Shown: positions 17,948 through 27,047 of the stretch, piece by piece
Layout: each line of letters begins with the position of its first letter
How positions within the stretch are numbered: position 1 is the first letter of the stretch
DNA from: Terrimonas sp.
GTDB lineage: Bacteria; Bacteroidota; Bacteroidia; Chitinophagales; Chitinophagaceae
Assembly: GCF_003075435.1 (NCBI RefSeq)
Contig: NZ_QCZJ01000036.1
Location: forward strand, 1-48,981
Direction: 5' to 3'
Length of the DNA: 48,981 nt
Position numbers and translations under genes: made by a program
Notes under the pieces: generated by a model
Told to the model about the DNA's origin: nothing
The model's database searches: none
What the model saw: the letters and a program-made list of their open reading frames with translations, nothing else

Positions 17948-19108
17948 TTATTTTATTTCCAGTATAGTTCCTGCAATATAGCGTATACCGTTTTCTTGAT
18001 TAAAGTAATATACGATTAATACTCGTTTGTTATCAAGTAGTACAGGCCATGTATAGCCGATATCACCATTGCCGCCATCTTCACGTAAAATAATTTCAGG
18101 CGCTGTTTTAAAATCAGTGCATTCCGCATTTAATATTCTTGCCCTTATACCCCAGGGTTTATGCCTGTAACCATATGTAAGCAGCACCCTGTTATCCGGA
18201 AGCCGCAGCGCATTTAAAGGATGTCCCTGGAAACCCATTGACTCCCATTTGAAAGTTTTGCCGCCATCTTTTGAACGGGCTATAACAGCATTATCATTAA
18301 AATTGGCAGTGCGGAGGAAACCAATGATATCTCCCCCGGGTGTTTCATAAACAGCGGCTTCATTAAAGGAAATGGCTGGATCTTTGGCAACTTCACTTTT
18401 GTATTGCCAGGTTAAGCCTTTATCCGATGACGTTAGCAAATAATTTGATGTTTTCTTTACACTGTCTGAACTGGCAACTATCCACAGCACTCTTCCATCC
18501 TTTGCTTCATACATTGCTCCACGGTTATATGCAGGCAGCTTTTGACCATAAGCATTGTAATGAATCTCAGCAGCTGTATGCGATGGGTAAATTGCATCGC
18601 TCCATGATTTGCCGCCATCTGTTGATCTTGTAAGATAGCCTCCAAGAAAAATATACCCACTGTTTTCAAAGTAGGGTTTTTTCAAATTCGGTATACCATC
18701 GGCACGTACCTGTGTCCAGCCGTAGCTTGCACATAATATTGTTCCATCTTTTAATTGTAGCAGGCAGGGATCCTGCGACCCTCCAAATGGATGTGCATAC
18801 AGCAGTTCAGGGCTGGCTGACCAGTTTTCTCCATCTTTTGATCTAACCATTACCAGGTAACTGTTTTGATCAACATGATTGTTGCCTTTCTCTCCAAAAA
18901 TCAGCCGGTTGGGCGCACGCCTGAATGCAACGATTAATTCTCCATCAGGCTTTTTTATAACAGAAGGGAATGCACAGTAAAATGCAGCGTCATTATAGAT
19001 GATGAGGTCCTTTATTTTTTTTACGCCGGGAATGCTATCTGTATTGCCGTAAGTGCAGGTTATGCTCAACATCAGCAGGCAGTACCCGGTTAGTAATGCT
19101 TTAGTCAT
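17948..19108 (-). CDS. Sialidase/BNR-repeat family exo-glycosidase-like protein
   Basis: Exported six-bladed propeller protein, 386 residues. The N-terminal signal (LLTGYCLLMLSITC) could be a lipoprotein or a normal signal. Four Asp-box motifs are clear: SKDGENW, STDGGKSW, SSDKGLTW and SKDGGKTF. An Arg-containing VAFRRAP segment near residue 65 may be the FRIP-like arginine. True sialidase activity is not guaranteed; many Bacteroidota BNR proteins act on other glycans or are uncharacterised. It follows the GH-like lipoprotein gene after 26 bp, so the two form a probable operon. Confidence 0.78.
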   Translation of the reverse strand: MTKALLTGYCLLMLSITCTYGNTDSIPGVKKIKDLIIYNDAAFYCAFPSVIKKPDGELIVAFRRAPNRLIFGEKGNNHVDQNSYLVMVRSKDGENWSASPELLYAHPFGGSQDPCLLQLKDGTILCASYGWTQVRADGIPNLKKPYFENSGYIFLGGYLTRSTDGGKSWSDAIYPSHTAAEIHYNAYGQKLPAYNRGAMYEAKDGRVLWIVASSDSVKKTSNYLLTSSDKGLTWQYKSEVAKDPAISFNEAAVYETPGGDIIGFLRTANFNDNAVIARSKDGGKTFKWESMGFQGHPLNALRLPDNRVLLTYGYRHKPWGIRARILNAECTDFKTAPEIILREDGGNGDIGYTWPVLLDNKRVLIVYYFNQENGIRYIAGTILEIK

Positions 19109-19134
19109 TATTGTTATAGTGCATTTATTGTATA

Positions 19135-20769
19135 CTAAAAATAACCATAGTTTTTAATGTCGCCGTAATTCAATGCCAATTCAATGCGGAGCACCATTAA
19201 ATTGTTACTTGCGGAGGAGAACAATAATTCGTTGTTACCTTGTTTTATATAATCGTGCGGTACAGCAAATGCCCAAACTTTCTGATCATTACTTAATCCT
19301 TTCCGCCTGTCGTATAGTTCCGGGTATGCGGCACTTGTATCTTTCAATATATATCCGTTTACAGATACAGAGCATGAATCCGTATCGCCTGTTCTTACAA
19401 ATAGTACAATTTCCTTTGGCTTGTTCTTTTTAACATCATCGCCAACAAAAATATTCGCTTTATTATCTGAATGAATTTTTAATGGTAAAGGGCTGTTGGG
19501 CGTTAAGTCGTATGAAGTGGCACCATCAGACAACGTATAAATTTTGTTTCGTTTTTCTAATGTTTTCAATGAGCCCAGTTCCTGTAATAACTCAGGAGCA
19601 ATAATCCTGCATACTACTGTTCCCTGTTCCGTTGTTAGTTGACCGCCAGCCTTATTGTAAGCAGTAAAAAAATAATTAAACAAATTTAAACCCGCCGCTC
19701 CCTGGGCAAGCGCATGGGAAGCCATTCCCCTATACATGCCATGCGAGTATACTTCGCGGGGATTATAGCCTCCGTCATCAAGTGTTGCATATACAGGAAT
19801 TGCCTGGCCTGCCGCTTTCTTGAAATTTGCTACAGGCATGGCAGGCTCTCCTCTCCAATGCACGCCAAGCGTTATGAAATCTATTAATCCCAGTTTCACC
19901 CAGGTTTGTACATCCAGTCCTTTCTTTTTGCAATCGCTTATTGTTGAGGGAACACGGGCGGTAAGTAATATTTTTTTGTTATGAATTTTACCAACAGAAT
20001 CTGTGATTTTTTTTACGGATTGGATAAGGTCTGTAATGAGCGGTGCATTTTGTTCTGCTTCACTTTTTTTAAAATACACTATAAAACGCATAAAATCCAG
20101 TTCATAGCCATCAATTAATGCGCCGTACTTCTCCAGTTGTTCTCTTATGATGTTCAGTTTGTGATCTCTAACTTCTTTATGAGCAAAATCAAGCGCGTTG
20201 CGGCTGTTCCAGCCAGCTAAGGTGGTATCATTCGTCCAGAACTCTGGATGTTCACTCCAGAAATCACTATACTGGAGTGAACAATGAGTGCTGGTGTCAG
20301 CAAAGTGCAGATCATTCATTCTATAGGTTATAAATGCTTCCAGTTGTTTTTCTTTAGCTCTCTTTACTGTGGCTTCAATAATATCAGTGCCTTGTTTTTC
20401 AAGTGCTGCTGCATTGTTATAAAACCTTCGCAATGCTTTATATAGAGCAGTATCATTTATACAACTCAATGTTGCATTTTTATCATCGCCGATTAACCTG
20501 CCATATTTTGAAGGGTAATAAAAAAAATCACTGCCTGAGCATATCATAAATGTAGTTACCTGTGAATGGGCGATCATATCTACATATTGATTGACATCTG
20601 CAATCGTAAGCGGGCGTTGATCAAACCAATTGTTCCCAAGTATTTCACTGCCATCATTATTGTATATTAAGCGGGAGGCGTTAGAGGAATAGCTGACTGT
20701 AGTTTTACAGCCTGAAATTGCAGTAAGCAGAAAAAAAATAATAAATCGGATCACAGTTTTTTTTAACAA
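19135..20769 (-). CDS. Glycoside hydrolase-like (GHL-type TIM barrel) lipoprotein
   Basis: Exported lipoprotein of 544 residues, anchored at the Cys in LLTAISGC (Cys21). The barrel region carries ALIDGYELDFMRF (about residue 220), which resembles the 'DGxELDFxR' strand of glycosidase-like GHL families, and ends with a small beta-rich C-terminal domain. No firm family number can be given by eye. The start appears to be TTG at 20769: the nearest ATG upstream is out of frame and stops immediately, and a GTG 15 bases later would shorten the signal. It is first in the operon with the sialidase-like gene. Confidence 0.65.
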   Translation of the reverse strand: MLKKTVIRFIIFFLLTAISGCKTTVSYSSNASRLIYNNDGSEILGNNWFDQRPLTIADVNQYVDMIAHSQVTTFMICSGSDFFYYPSKYGRLIGDDKNATLSCINDTALYKALRRFYNNAAALEKQGTDIIEATVKRAKEKQLEAFITYRMNDLHFADTSTHCSLQYSDFWSEHPEFWTNDTTLAGWNSRNALDFAHKEVRDHKLNIIREQLEKYGALIDGYELDFMRFIVYFKKSEAEQNAPLITDLIQSVKKITDSVGKIHNKKILLTARVPSTISDCKKKGLDVQTWVKLGLIDFITLGVHWRGEPAMPVANFKKAAGQAIPVYATLDDGGYNPREVYSHGMYRGMASHALAQGAAGLNLFNYFFTAYNKAGGQLTTEQGTVVCRIIAPELLQELGSLKTLEKRNKIYTLSDGATSYDLTPNSPLPLKIHSDNKANIFVGDDVKKNKPKEIVLFVRTGDTDSCSVSVNGYILKDTSAAYPELYDRRKGLSNDQKVWAFAVPHDYIKQGNNELLFSSASNNLMVLRIELALNYGDIKNYGYF

Positions 20770-20863
20770 TTAAAGCATTTATATTGATATGGCAAATAAT
20801 AATTGGTTCTTAAGGCATTCAGAAAATTAAGAAGCACCCAGGCTGTTTTTAAATTAAAGATTC

Positions 20864-21745
20864 ATGCATCATCTTGTACTTTATCTGCTTTATTTAATCA
20901 ATGCAGGGCTTAATGCTCAACCTGATTGTTTTTCCTGCAGCAATGCTCCCGAAGGAACAATATTTTGTGACGATTTTGAAAATAAGGAAGATTTGCGGGA
21001 AAGATATTTTGCATACGATGATGATGATGGCGATTTTATACTTATGGAGAATGCTGGGAGAAATGGAAGTGCCGGAATGCGTGTAAGATGGCAGAAAGGA
21101 GAAGTAGATGCAGGAAAACTTCATAAAGCTATTGGCAGATCCCCTGACCCTTATATGAGCCATGCCGCTATGCCTGACAAAGATTTTGATGAAATATACT
21201 GGCGTATGGATATTAAATTTGAACCCAACTGGCAGGGTGGAGGAGGGGATAAGCTTTCCAGGGCTACTGTTATTGCAGGGAGAAACTGGCAGCAGTCTAT
21301 GATTGCACATATATGGTCTGGAGGAAGAGTTGCTGATCATAATTATCTTGTAATGGATCCCGCAAGTGGGATAAATGATAAAGGGGAACTGGTAACCCAG
21401 CGGTATAATGATTTCAGGAACCTGCGCTGGCTGGGTAATAAGCGAGGTGTAAATGATATTTTTAGTGATGTTAAAGCAGGTAAATGGTATTGTATTGTAG
21501 CCCATGTAAAATTGAATACTCCCGGTAAAAGTGATGGTATATTTGAATTTTGGATTGATGATGTTTTGCAGGCCGGCAGCTATGATCTGAACTGGCATGG
21601 AGACTGGAATAATATACCCGGCAGCTATAAGATCAATGCGATATTTTTTGAAAACTATTGGAATAAAGGTGCTGTAAAGGATCAGGAAAGATATTTTGAT
21701 AATATAGTAATCTCCACCCAACCCATTCCGTGCAATTGTAAATAA
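20864..21745 (+). CDS. Secreted beta-jelly-roll protein, polysaccharide lyase-like
   Basis: Exported protein of 293 residues with a short signal peptide (LVLYLLYLINAGLNAQ). It begins with a Cys-rich segment (CFSCSNAPEGTIFCDDFE) and continues as a concanavalin-like fold: IYWRMDIKFEPNW, GKWYCIVAHVKLNTPGKSDGIFEFWIDD and RYFDNIVISTQPI. The 'GKWYxIxxHVKLN...DGxxxxWIDD' pattern is typical of secreted glucuronan/alginate lyase-like and LamG-like proteins. I cannot assign a specific lyase family. It is divergent from the GH-like gene with 94 bp between them, so shared regulation is possible. Confidence 0.6.
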   Translation: MHHLVLYLLYLINAGLNAQPDCFSCSNAPEGTIFCDDFENKEDLRERYFAYDDDDGDFILMENAGRNGSAGMRVRWQKGEVDAGKLHKAIGRSPDPYMSHAAMPDKDFDEIYWRMDIKFEPNWQGGGGDKLSRATVIAGRNWQQSMIAHIWSGGRVADHNYLVMDPASGINDKGELVTQRYNDFRNLRWLGNKRGVNDIFSDVKAGKWYCIVAHVKLNTPGKSDGIFEFWIDDVLQAGSYDLNWHGDWNNIPGSYKINAIFFENYWNKGAVKDQERYFDNIVISTQPIPCNCK

Positions 21746-21835
21746 CCCTGCAAGTTTTTATAAAGATGGGAATTTTGTTTTTTATGCTTACATTAGAAAA
21801 GGAAAGTTACCGGTAAGAAATTAAAATGGTTGCTT

Positions 21836-22594
21836 ATGAAAAAAATATCCTCATGGGCTATGTATCATGCCGTGCAAGCCCGGCTGATAATGCTGCTGAT
21901 TAAAATCGTGCTCTTCTTTTTAGCATTATACACAGGAAATCAATTGCAGGAGCAGGGTATATATTTTTCTGATAAAGCTTTCAGTCTTGTTTTATTATTT
22001 TTCATTGTTGCAGTGTTTATTTATCCCGATAAACGACAAAAGAAAGTTTACTTTGAATACCGTTATTATATCAGGCAGAAAATAAACGATTTTATTATTG
22101 CGCTTTGCTCATTTTTTATACTGATCATTACATTTAATACCAATTTGTTTTCGCAATTGCATAATTCAGCCCATGCAAGTATAGTTTTTCCTGAAAGGAA
22201 TAATAATGTGGTTGTACCTGGTAAGGATGGTAAGCAAGAAAAGCTTTCAATAAAAGAATGGCGGAAGTTAAAAGCAGGATTGAAGAAGCAGCTAAAGCGA
22301 TTAGTAATAACGAAGCCCGGCGAAAGTGGAACAGGAAAAAATAAAGGTTGGAAGCTTGCTCTTGCTATTTTTTCAGGAGTTGTGTTAACGGCGTTACTGG
22401 CGGCATTAGCATGTAGTATAGCCTGTAACGGATCTGAAGTTGTTGCTGTTATTATTGCCGCGGTAGGTCTGACTGGTATAATTTTCGGACTGATAGCATG
22501 GATAAAATCAATTTACCGCAAAAGGAGTATCGTACGGCGTCGGGGTAAAAGAAAGATGAATGAGCCGGTGATAACAATAAATATGGCTAAATAA
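21836..22594 (+). CDS. Uncharacterised membrane protein
   Basis: Not recognised. From ATG 21836 (an upstream in-frame TTG at 21830 adds only two residues) it gives 252 residues. Hydrophobic segments lie at about 18-35, 45-60 and 80-98, then a basic linker (KEWRKLKAGLKKQLKRL), then two close helices (about 175-200 and 203-223) and a Lys/Arg-rich tail (RKRSIVRRRGKRK). The basic linker and tail suggest these parts face the cytoplasm. No catalytic motif is visible. Confidence 0.6.
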   Translation: MKKISSWAMYHAVQARLIMLLIKIVLFFLALYTGNQLQEQGIYFSDKAFSLVLLFFIVAVFIYPDKRQKKVYFEYRYYIRQKINDFIIALCSFFILIITFNTNLFSQLHNSAHASIVFPERNNNVVVPGKDGKQEKLSIKEWRKLKAGLKKQLKRLVITKPGESGTGKNKGWKLALAIFSGVVLTALLAALACSIACNGSEVVAVIIAAVGLTGIIFGLIAWIKSIYRKRSIVRRRGKRKMNEPVITINMAK

Positions 22595-22633
22595 TGTACA
22601 TGATGTATGTTTTATTGTGAGACATGAAATGAC

Positions 22634-23191
22634 TCATATCCCGGCTTTCAGTTTTTTTCTCCGTAAAATAAAAAAAAGCAATACCAGCACTGCAATTATC
22701 GCTAAAACAGGCAGGAGTAATGCCATTACCGAAAATCCGATTGATGCGCCATTTTCGGCCGTGGTAACAACCGGGTTTCCTAGTCCACCTGTAGTTGCAG
22801 TGGAGCCCAAACGCAACAGCCCCATGCCACTATGAATAATACCGGCAGTACCCCCGCCTGCCAATAATGCCAATCCCCATTTAAGCGCAGGCTCCCACTC
22901 AGCAGATATAAATGAAGCACTTAATAATGTACCGGCCGCAACGGCAACAGGCATTGCGATATGATCTAAAACATTATCAAGCCAGGGAATATAATATGCG
23001 GCAATTTCTGCAATGCTTGCAGTAAGTAAAATGTAGAATGCTGTCCATCCATTCAGCCATTCAAAGCCATTACCAAACTGATGAAAACCTGTGAGTGCTG
23101 CAATATTTGCAGCAAGTAAGGGAATGAAAATCCTGAAGCCGCTGCTTGCAGCTAACCCAATGCCAATACATATGGAAATGAACAGAGACAT
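22634..23191 (-). CDS. DUF4126 membrane protein
   Basis: Membrane protein of 185 residues, small-residue rich, with about five helices. The family pattern is clear: GIGLAASSGFRIFIPLLAANIAALTG at the N-terminus and GGTAGIIHSGMGLLRLGSTATTGGLGNP in the middle, which I recognise as DUF4126. The function is unknown. It lies 27 bp after the DUF808 gene on the same strand, which suggests one transcript. Confidence 0.8.
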   Translation of the reverse strand: MSLFISICIGIGLAASSGFRIFIPLLAANIAALTGFHQFGNGFEWLNGWTAFYILLTASIAEIAAYYIPWLDNVLDHIAMPVAVAAGTLLSASFISAEWEPALKWGLALLAGGGTAGIIHSGMGLLRLGSTATTGGLGNPVVTTAENGASIGFSVMALLLPVLAIIAVLVLLFFILRRKKLKAGI

Positions 23192-23218
23192 ATTTATAGT
23201 TAGCTTTATAAGTGAATC

Positions 23219-24088
23219 TTACTTCCTGATAGCCGAAATGATTTTTTTTATCCCCGCCACTATTATCACCACTATTAACCCTGCAATAAAACCAATGCCA
23301 GGTTCTTTAATGATTGACGGCACCTCCGGAAATGCATGATGCAGGTAATCAATGTTGTGAACAAATATACCTCCGGAAACCAACAATAATGCAATAGTGC
23401 CAATAACCGCTAAAAGCTTAATAACAACCGGTAGCGATTTAACTAATAATTTACCAACTTGCGATAAAGCTCCTTTGCCGTTTGACTGTTTTATAAGTTT
23501 ATGGCCGGCATCATCCATTCTTACAATCAATGCAACCAGTCCATACACACCTATCGTAGCAAGAATGGCAACAACAGAAACAGCTATAATTTGTATTGCC
23601 AGTGTTTTGTCTGAAACTGCTCCTAATGCTATAATTACAACCTCAACCGAAAGAATAAAGTCAGTTGTAACAGCGGATTTTATTTTATTTTTTTCCGCGA
23701 TTGCAGCATTGCCTTCTGTTTCCTGCTCTATAACAGAATGTTTCTTAGGTGAACGGTGAAACAGGTATTCTATAATTTTTTCTACACCTTCGTAGGCTAA
23801 ATAAAATCCTCCCAGCACCAAAATTATTTTAATGGCAACAGGAAAAAAAGCATTGAGTAGTAAGGCAATGGGAACAATAATAAGCTTGTTCAGAAACGAT
23901 CCTTTGGTAATTGCCCAAAGCACGGGTATTTCGCGGGAGGCAAGAAACCCTGTGGCCTTTTCTGCGTTCACTGCTAAATCGTCTCCTAAAATTCCTGCTG
24001 TTTTACGTGTAGCGATTTTACTTGCTGCTGCTACATCGTCCATTAATGCGCCTATATCATCCAGAATGGCAAAAATACCTGATGGCAT
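23219..24088 (-). CDS. yedI: DUF808 / YedI-family inner membrane protein
   Basis: Membrane protein of 289 residues. The N-terminus LDDIGALMDDVAAASKIATRKTAGILGDDLAVNAEKATGF matches the E. coli YedI opening, followed by SREIPVLWAITKGSFLNKLIIVPIAL and GFYLAYEGVEKIIEYL. The molecular role is unknown in any organism I know of. A -7 box, TAATTTTG (24132-24125 on the minus strand), lies about 37 bp before the ATG, without a clear -33 TTG. It probably heads an operon with the DUF4126 gene. Confidence 0.85.
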   Translation of the reverse strand: MPSGIFAILDDIGALMDDVAAASKIATRKTAGILGDDLAVNAEKATGFLASREIPVLWAITKGSFLNKLIIVPIALLLNAFFPVAIKIILVLGGFYLAYEGVEKIIEYLFHRSPKKHSVIEQETEGNAAIAEKNKIKSAVTTDFILSVEVVIIALGAVSDKTLAIQIIAVSVVAILATIGVYGLVALIVRMDDAGHKLIKQSNGKGALSQVGKLLVKSLPVVIKLLAVIGTIALLLVSGGIFVHNIDYLHHAFPEVPSIIKEPGIGFIAGLIVVIIVAGIKKIISAIRK

Positions 24089-24170
24089 TCTTTCAATGTT
24101 TGGTTAAAGAGGGTAAATATAGAGCAAAATTATTTTGAGGTGAGGAAGTTGATTTTGAATATTTTATTAA

Positions 24171-24889
24171 TTATGACCTGAAAAAGTCTTTCAGGTCAAA
24201 ATATTCATCAGGTCTGAATTTGTTTAGCTTTTTTAAATGGTCTTTGTAATGGTCGGGAGGCTCAGTTGTTTGTTCAAAGGCTTCTTTTATTATCATCAGG
24301 TAAATGGGGCTTGTTCTCCTTTACTGCAAGTATATAATCTGCTTTATGATCAATTATCTTTTCAGCAATTTGTTGCCGACAATCCATTGCATCTATGTTA
24401 ATAATAGCCTCTTCCAGTGCTAATAAATCCAGCAATGCAGGAATAGGAGTGATCTTATTGCTTTTCTCATCGGTCTTTACCTGACCCAGAACCATATTGC
24501 AGGCATTGCACCAGGCGCAGACCATACGTATGAATTCCTTTTGCCATCAACTACACTATTGCTTAACCGTTTACCATCAATGCTCACAACAGGTGTATTC
24601 GTAATTTGGGGCAAGGCCCTGAACCCACGATATAAAGCAATGCCGGAGTTCGTGCAGACCAGGAGCAGCAAAAACACGGTTGAAGGTATTATATGATGGA
24701 ATGCTATTGGGCAATGCTAAAAACTGTTTAAGTCAATCGGATTTCTGTTGTCTGTAAAACGCTATCTTATCCCAATCATCACAGCCGCTTATTACCGCAT
24801 AAAATAGTGATGCCAATTATATCTTTTACGGAATGTAATATAGTGCGATCGACTTTCGGAACAGTTAAGTCATCAAAGAATGATAACAT
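24171..24889 (-). pseudogene. Decayed ISAs1-family transposase
   Basis: Minus-strand fragments in different frames line up with one ISAs1 transposase. They are LSFFDDLTVPKVDRT, then AVISGCDDWDKIAFYRQQKSD-stop-LKQFLALPNSIPSYNTF, then VVSIDGKRLSNSVVDGKR, then MVCAWC...VLGQVKTDEKSN...AIINIDAMDCRQQIAEKI...DYILAVKENKPHL, then IKEAFEQTTEPPDHY. At least three frame changes and one in-frame stop separate these pieces, and the C-terminal third is missing. The gene is clearly dead. No terminal inverted repeats could be identified. Confidence 0.85.
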
Positions 24890-25085
24890 TTTTTAAATGC
24901 ATATATCGGTCTTCGTCCATATCCTAAAATCATTTCAGGATAACTTTTCAGACTTTTTCCAACTCCCCTCGTTATACACATTTGTGAATAGCGTAAACTA
25001 ATTTAGATGCGTTTACCCTGGTAACTTTAGCGGTTGCAATAGGATAGTAATAAATTTCGTTTAGCTTTGAAACAAATTATTGCCT

Positions 25086-25865
25086 ATGCGTGTTCCGGTA
25101 ATGGCAGAATTATTTGCAAACCAGGAGAATCCTGAAATACTCTTTTGGGTAGGTTGTGCCGGTAGCTTTGACCAGCGTGCACAAAAAATTACTAAGGCGT
25201 TTGCTACTATCCTCAATAAAACAGGCATTAAATATGCTGTTTTGGGGAAGGAAGAGCTTTGTACAGGAGATCCTGCACGCAGAGCCGGCAATGAGTTTTT
25301 ATTCCAGATGATGGCATACCAGAACATTCAGGTGTTGAATAATTATAACATCAAGAAAATAGTAACTGCCTGCCCGCATTGTTTTAACACACTCAAAAAT
25401 GAATACCCGGAACTGGGTGGCAATTACGAAGTAATACATCACGCCACATTTTTGCAGCAATTGATTGATGAAGGAAAGATAAAAATGAAAGAGGAGGGAG
25501 GTTTTAAGGGGAAACGGATCACCTATCACGATAGTTGCTATTTGGGACGCGCCAATAATATATATGAAGCACCAAGAAAAGTGCTGGAAGCTTTGGATAG
25601 CGAACTGGTTGAAATGAAACGCTGCAAAAGTAAAGGCTTATGCTGCGGCGCCGGTGGCGCGCAAATGTTTAAAGAGGAGGAGAAGGGAACAGTAAGAATA
25701 AATACTGAAAGAACAGAAGAGGCTCTGAGTGTTAATCCGGCAGTTATTGCTTCTGCCTGTCCCTTTTGTAATACCATGCTTACGGATGGCGTGAAAAGTA
25801 AAGAGAAAGAAGAAGATACTAAAGTGCTGGATATTGCAGAGTTAGTAGCAATGGCGATGGAATAA
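25086..25865 (+). CDS. CCG-domain iron-sulfur protein (heterodisulfide reductase/LutA/GlpC-like)
   Basis: Fe-S electron-transfer subunit of 259 residues from ATG 25086. Two cysteine-rich CCG domains are complete: Cys24 (WVGCAGS), Cys59 (ELCTGDP), Cys96-x-x-Cys99 (TACPHCFN); then Cys151 (HDSCYLG), Cys186-Cys187 (LCCGAGG), Cys225-x-x-Cys228 (SACPFCN). Such modules bind special [4Fe-4S] clusters and partner with flavoproteins or quinone-linked dehydrogenases. In Bacteroidota a membrane ferredoxin/HdrA-like partner often lies just upstream; here the decayed ISAs1 copy lies there instead, so the partner is missing from this location. A TAGCTTTG -7-like box is at 25062-25069. Confidence 0.85.
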   Translation: MRVPVMAELFANQENPEILFWVGCAGSFDQRAQKITKAFATILNKTGIKYAVLGKEELCTGDPARRAGNEFLFQMMAYQNIQVLNNYNIKKIVTACPHCFNTLKNEYPELGGNYEVIHHATFLQQLIDEGKIKMKEEGGFKGKRITYHDSCYLGRANNIYEAPRKVLEALDSELVEMKRCKSKGLCCGAGGAQMFKEEEKGTVRINTERTEEALSVNPAVIASACPFCNTMLTDGVKSKEKEEDTKVLDIAELVAMAME

Positions 25866-25986
25866 TTTGAGAATTAATGAATTTAAAAATGTGGGGCGAA
25901 TGTGGAAATGCGATTGTATGGAAATGTGAAAGATACCATATATAAAAAGAAAACCGGAAACCCTAAAATCTAAAATTTCAAATCTT

Positions 25987-26403
25987 TTGCGTTACGGAAA
26001 AAACATTTTGATTCTTGCGTTGGCGATAGGCTTATTCCTGTTCTTTTACATTCGTTATGTAAACAAAGAAAGAAAGGAGAGCATCGCGCTGTTGCTTAAT
26101 CAGCCCAGCACCGGCGACATATACAAAATCAGGTATACAGATTATAACAATAACCGAACTGTAAGGTATTTCAGGGTGGCTGAGGTTACCAAAGATGAAG
26201 TGACATTTTACCGGGGCAAACTGAGTGCCTGGAATGTGAGCGATGTGTTTTTAAACGAATTTGACCTGAACCGGATTGAGACGTTTTCAAATGATGATCT
26301 TAAATTATTGGGAAAAGGGTTATATAACAGCGATGAAATGCGAAAGGCAGAACTGGTAGAAATTGAAAGGAAGACCGGGACTCCTCCGCCAAATAGCCTG
26401 TAG
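25987..26403 (+). CDS. Uncharacterised membrane-anchored protein
   Basis: Not recognised. The 138-residue product has one N-terminal membrane helix (NILILALAIGLFLFFYI) and a soluble domain of about 110 residues (DIYKIRYTDYNNNRTVRYFRVAEV...DEVTFYRGK), with a beta-rich look. No ATG exists near the helix, so TTG at 25987 is the only plausible start; a start before the helix is required for sense. It sits between the Fe-S protein and the next small gene on the same strand. Confidence 0.5.
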   Translation: MRYGKNILILALAIGLFLFFYIRYVNKERKESIALLLNQPSTGDIYKIRYTDYNNNRTVRYFRVAEVTKDEVTFYRGKLSAWNVSDVFLNEFDLNRIETFSNDDLKLLGKGLYNSDEMRKAELVEIERKTGTPPPNSL

Positions 26404-26510
26404 GTATTTTAACTATTGTTCTGCTTCGTGGTGGGAACAAAGGGGCGCAAACCAATATGCATTGAAAATTTGAAATACGTACACGCGATAGGCTTTTCCA
26501 ATCCTTTCCG

Positions 26511-26518
26511 TATTTTTG
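26511..26518 (+). promoter_or_regulatory. Promoter -7 box very close to the start codon
   Basis: TATTTTTG fits TAnnTTTG and ends only 4 nt before the ATG at 26523, so transcription should begin at or within the start codon. A -33 TTG at 17-23 bp is not obvious. See the leaderless-mRNA finding. Confidence 0.4.
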
Positions 26519-26522
26519 CAGG

Positions 26523-27038
26523 ATGGATTTACACTATCAACAATTACTTCCCGAAGATTTTGACCCCCTTTCCAGGGTGTGGATTTACCAGGCAAACAGG
26601 AAGTTTATGCTTTCTGAAGTATTGGCAACAGAAGAAATACTGAATGAATTTGTTGGTAAATGGAATGCACATGGCTCGCCTGTAAAAGGGTTTGCAACTA
26701 TATTCTACGGGCAATTTGTTATATTGATGGCTGATGAAACACAAACCGGTGTAAGCGGCTGCAGTACCGATAGCTCTGTAAGAGTAATAAAGGACCTGGA
26801 GCAGCGGTTCAATATTGCTTTATTCGACAGGCAATTACTGGCATTTATAAAAAATGATAAAATAGAACTGTTGCCTTTACCGCAAATTCAGTATGCGGCT
26901 GAAAATGGTTTCGTTCAACCGGATACATTATATTTCAATAATACCGTGCAAACAAAACAGGAGCTTGAACAAAGCTGGATCATTCCTGTAAAACAAAGCT
27001 GGCTTGCAAGGAAGATCAATTTTACAGTAACACAATAA
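26523..27038 (+). CDS. Bacteroidota conserved protein, often mislabelled ABC transporter ATPase
   Basis: Cytosolic protein of 171 residues, conserved in Bacteroidota. The opening LLPEDFDPLSRVWIYQANRKFMLSEVLATEEILNEFVGKWNAHG and the TGVSGCSTDSSVRVIK segment are typical of this family, which databases often name 'ABC transporter ATPase'. There is no Walker A (GxxxxGKT), no signature motif and no Walker B here, so the name is not supported. The invariant SGCSTDSSVR segment might be an active site. The gene is 9 bp upstream of slyD and probably cotranscribed. Confidence 0.75.
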   Translation: MDLHYQQLLPEDFDPLSRVWIYQANRKFMLSEVLATEEILNEFVGKWNAHGSPVKGFATIFYGQFVILMADETQTGVSGCSTDSSVRVIKDLEQRFNIALFDRQLLAFIKNDKIELLPLPQIQYAAENGFVQPDTLYFNNTVQTKQELEQSWIIPVKQSWLARKINFTVTQ

Positions 27039-27047
27039 AAATAAAAT

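Noticed and set aside
20894-21721. 275-codon minus-strand ORF
   Set aside because: Antisense to the secreted lyase-like gene; its Ile/His-rich sequence is typical of a shadow frame.
26523-27038. ABC transporter ATPase function
   Set aside because: No Walker A, Walker B or signature motif is present in the 171 residues.
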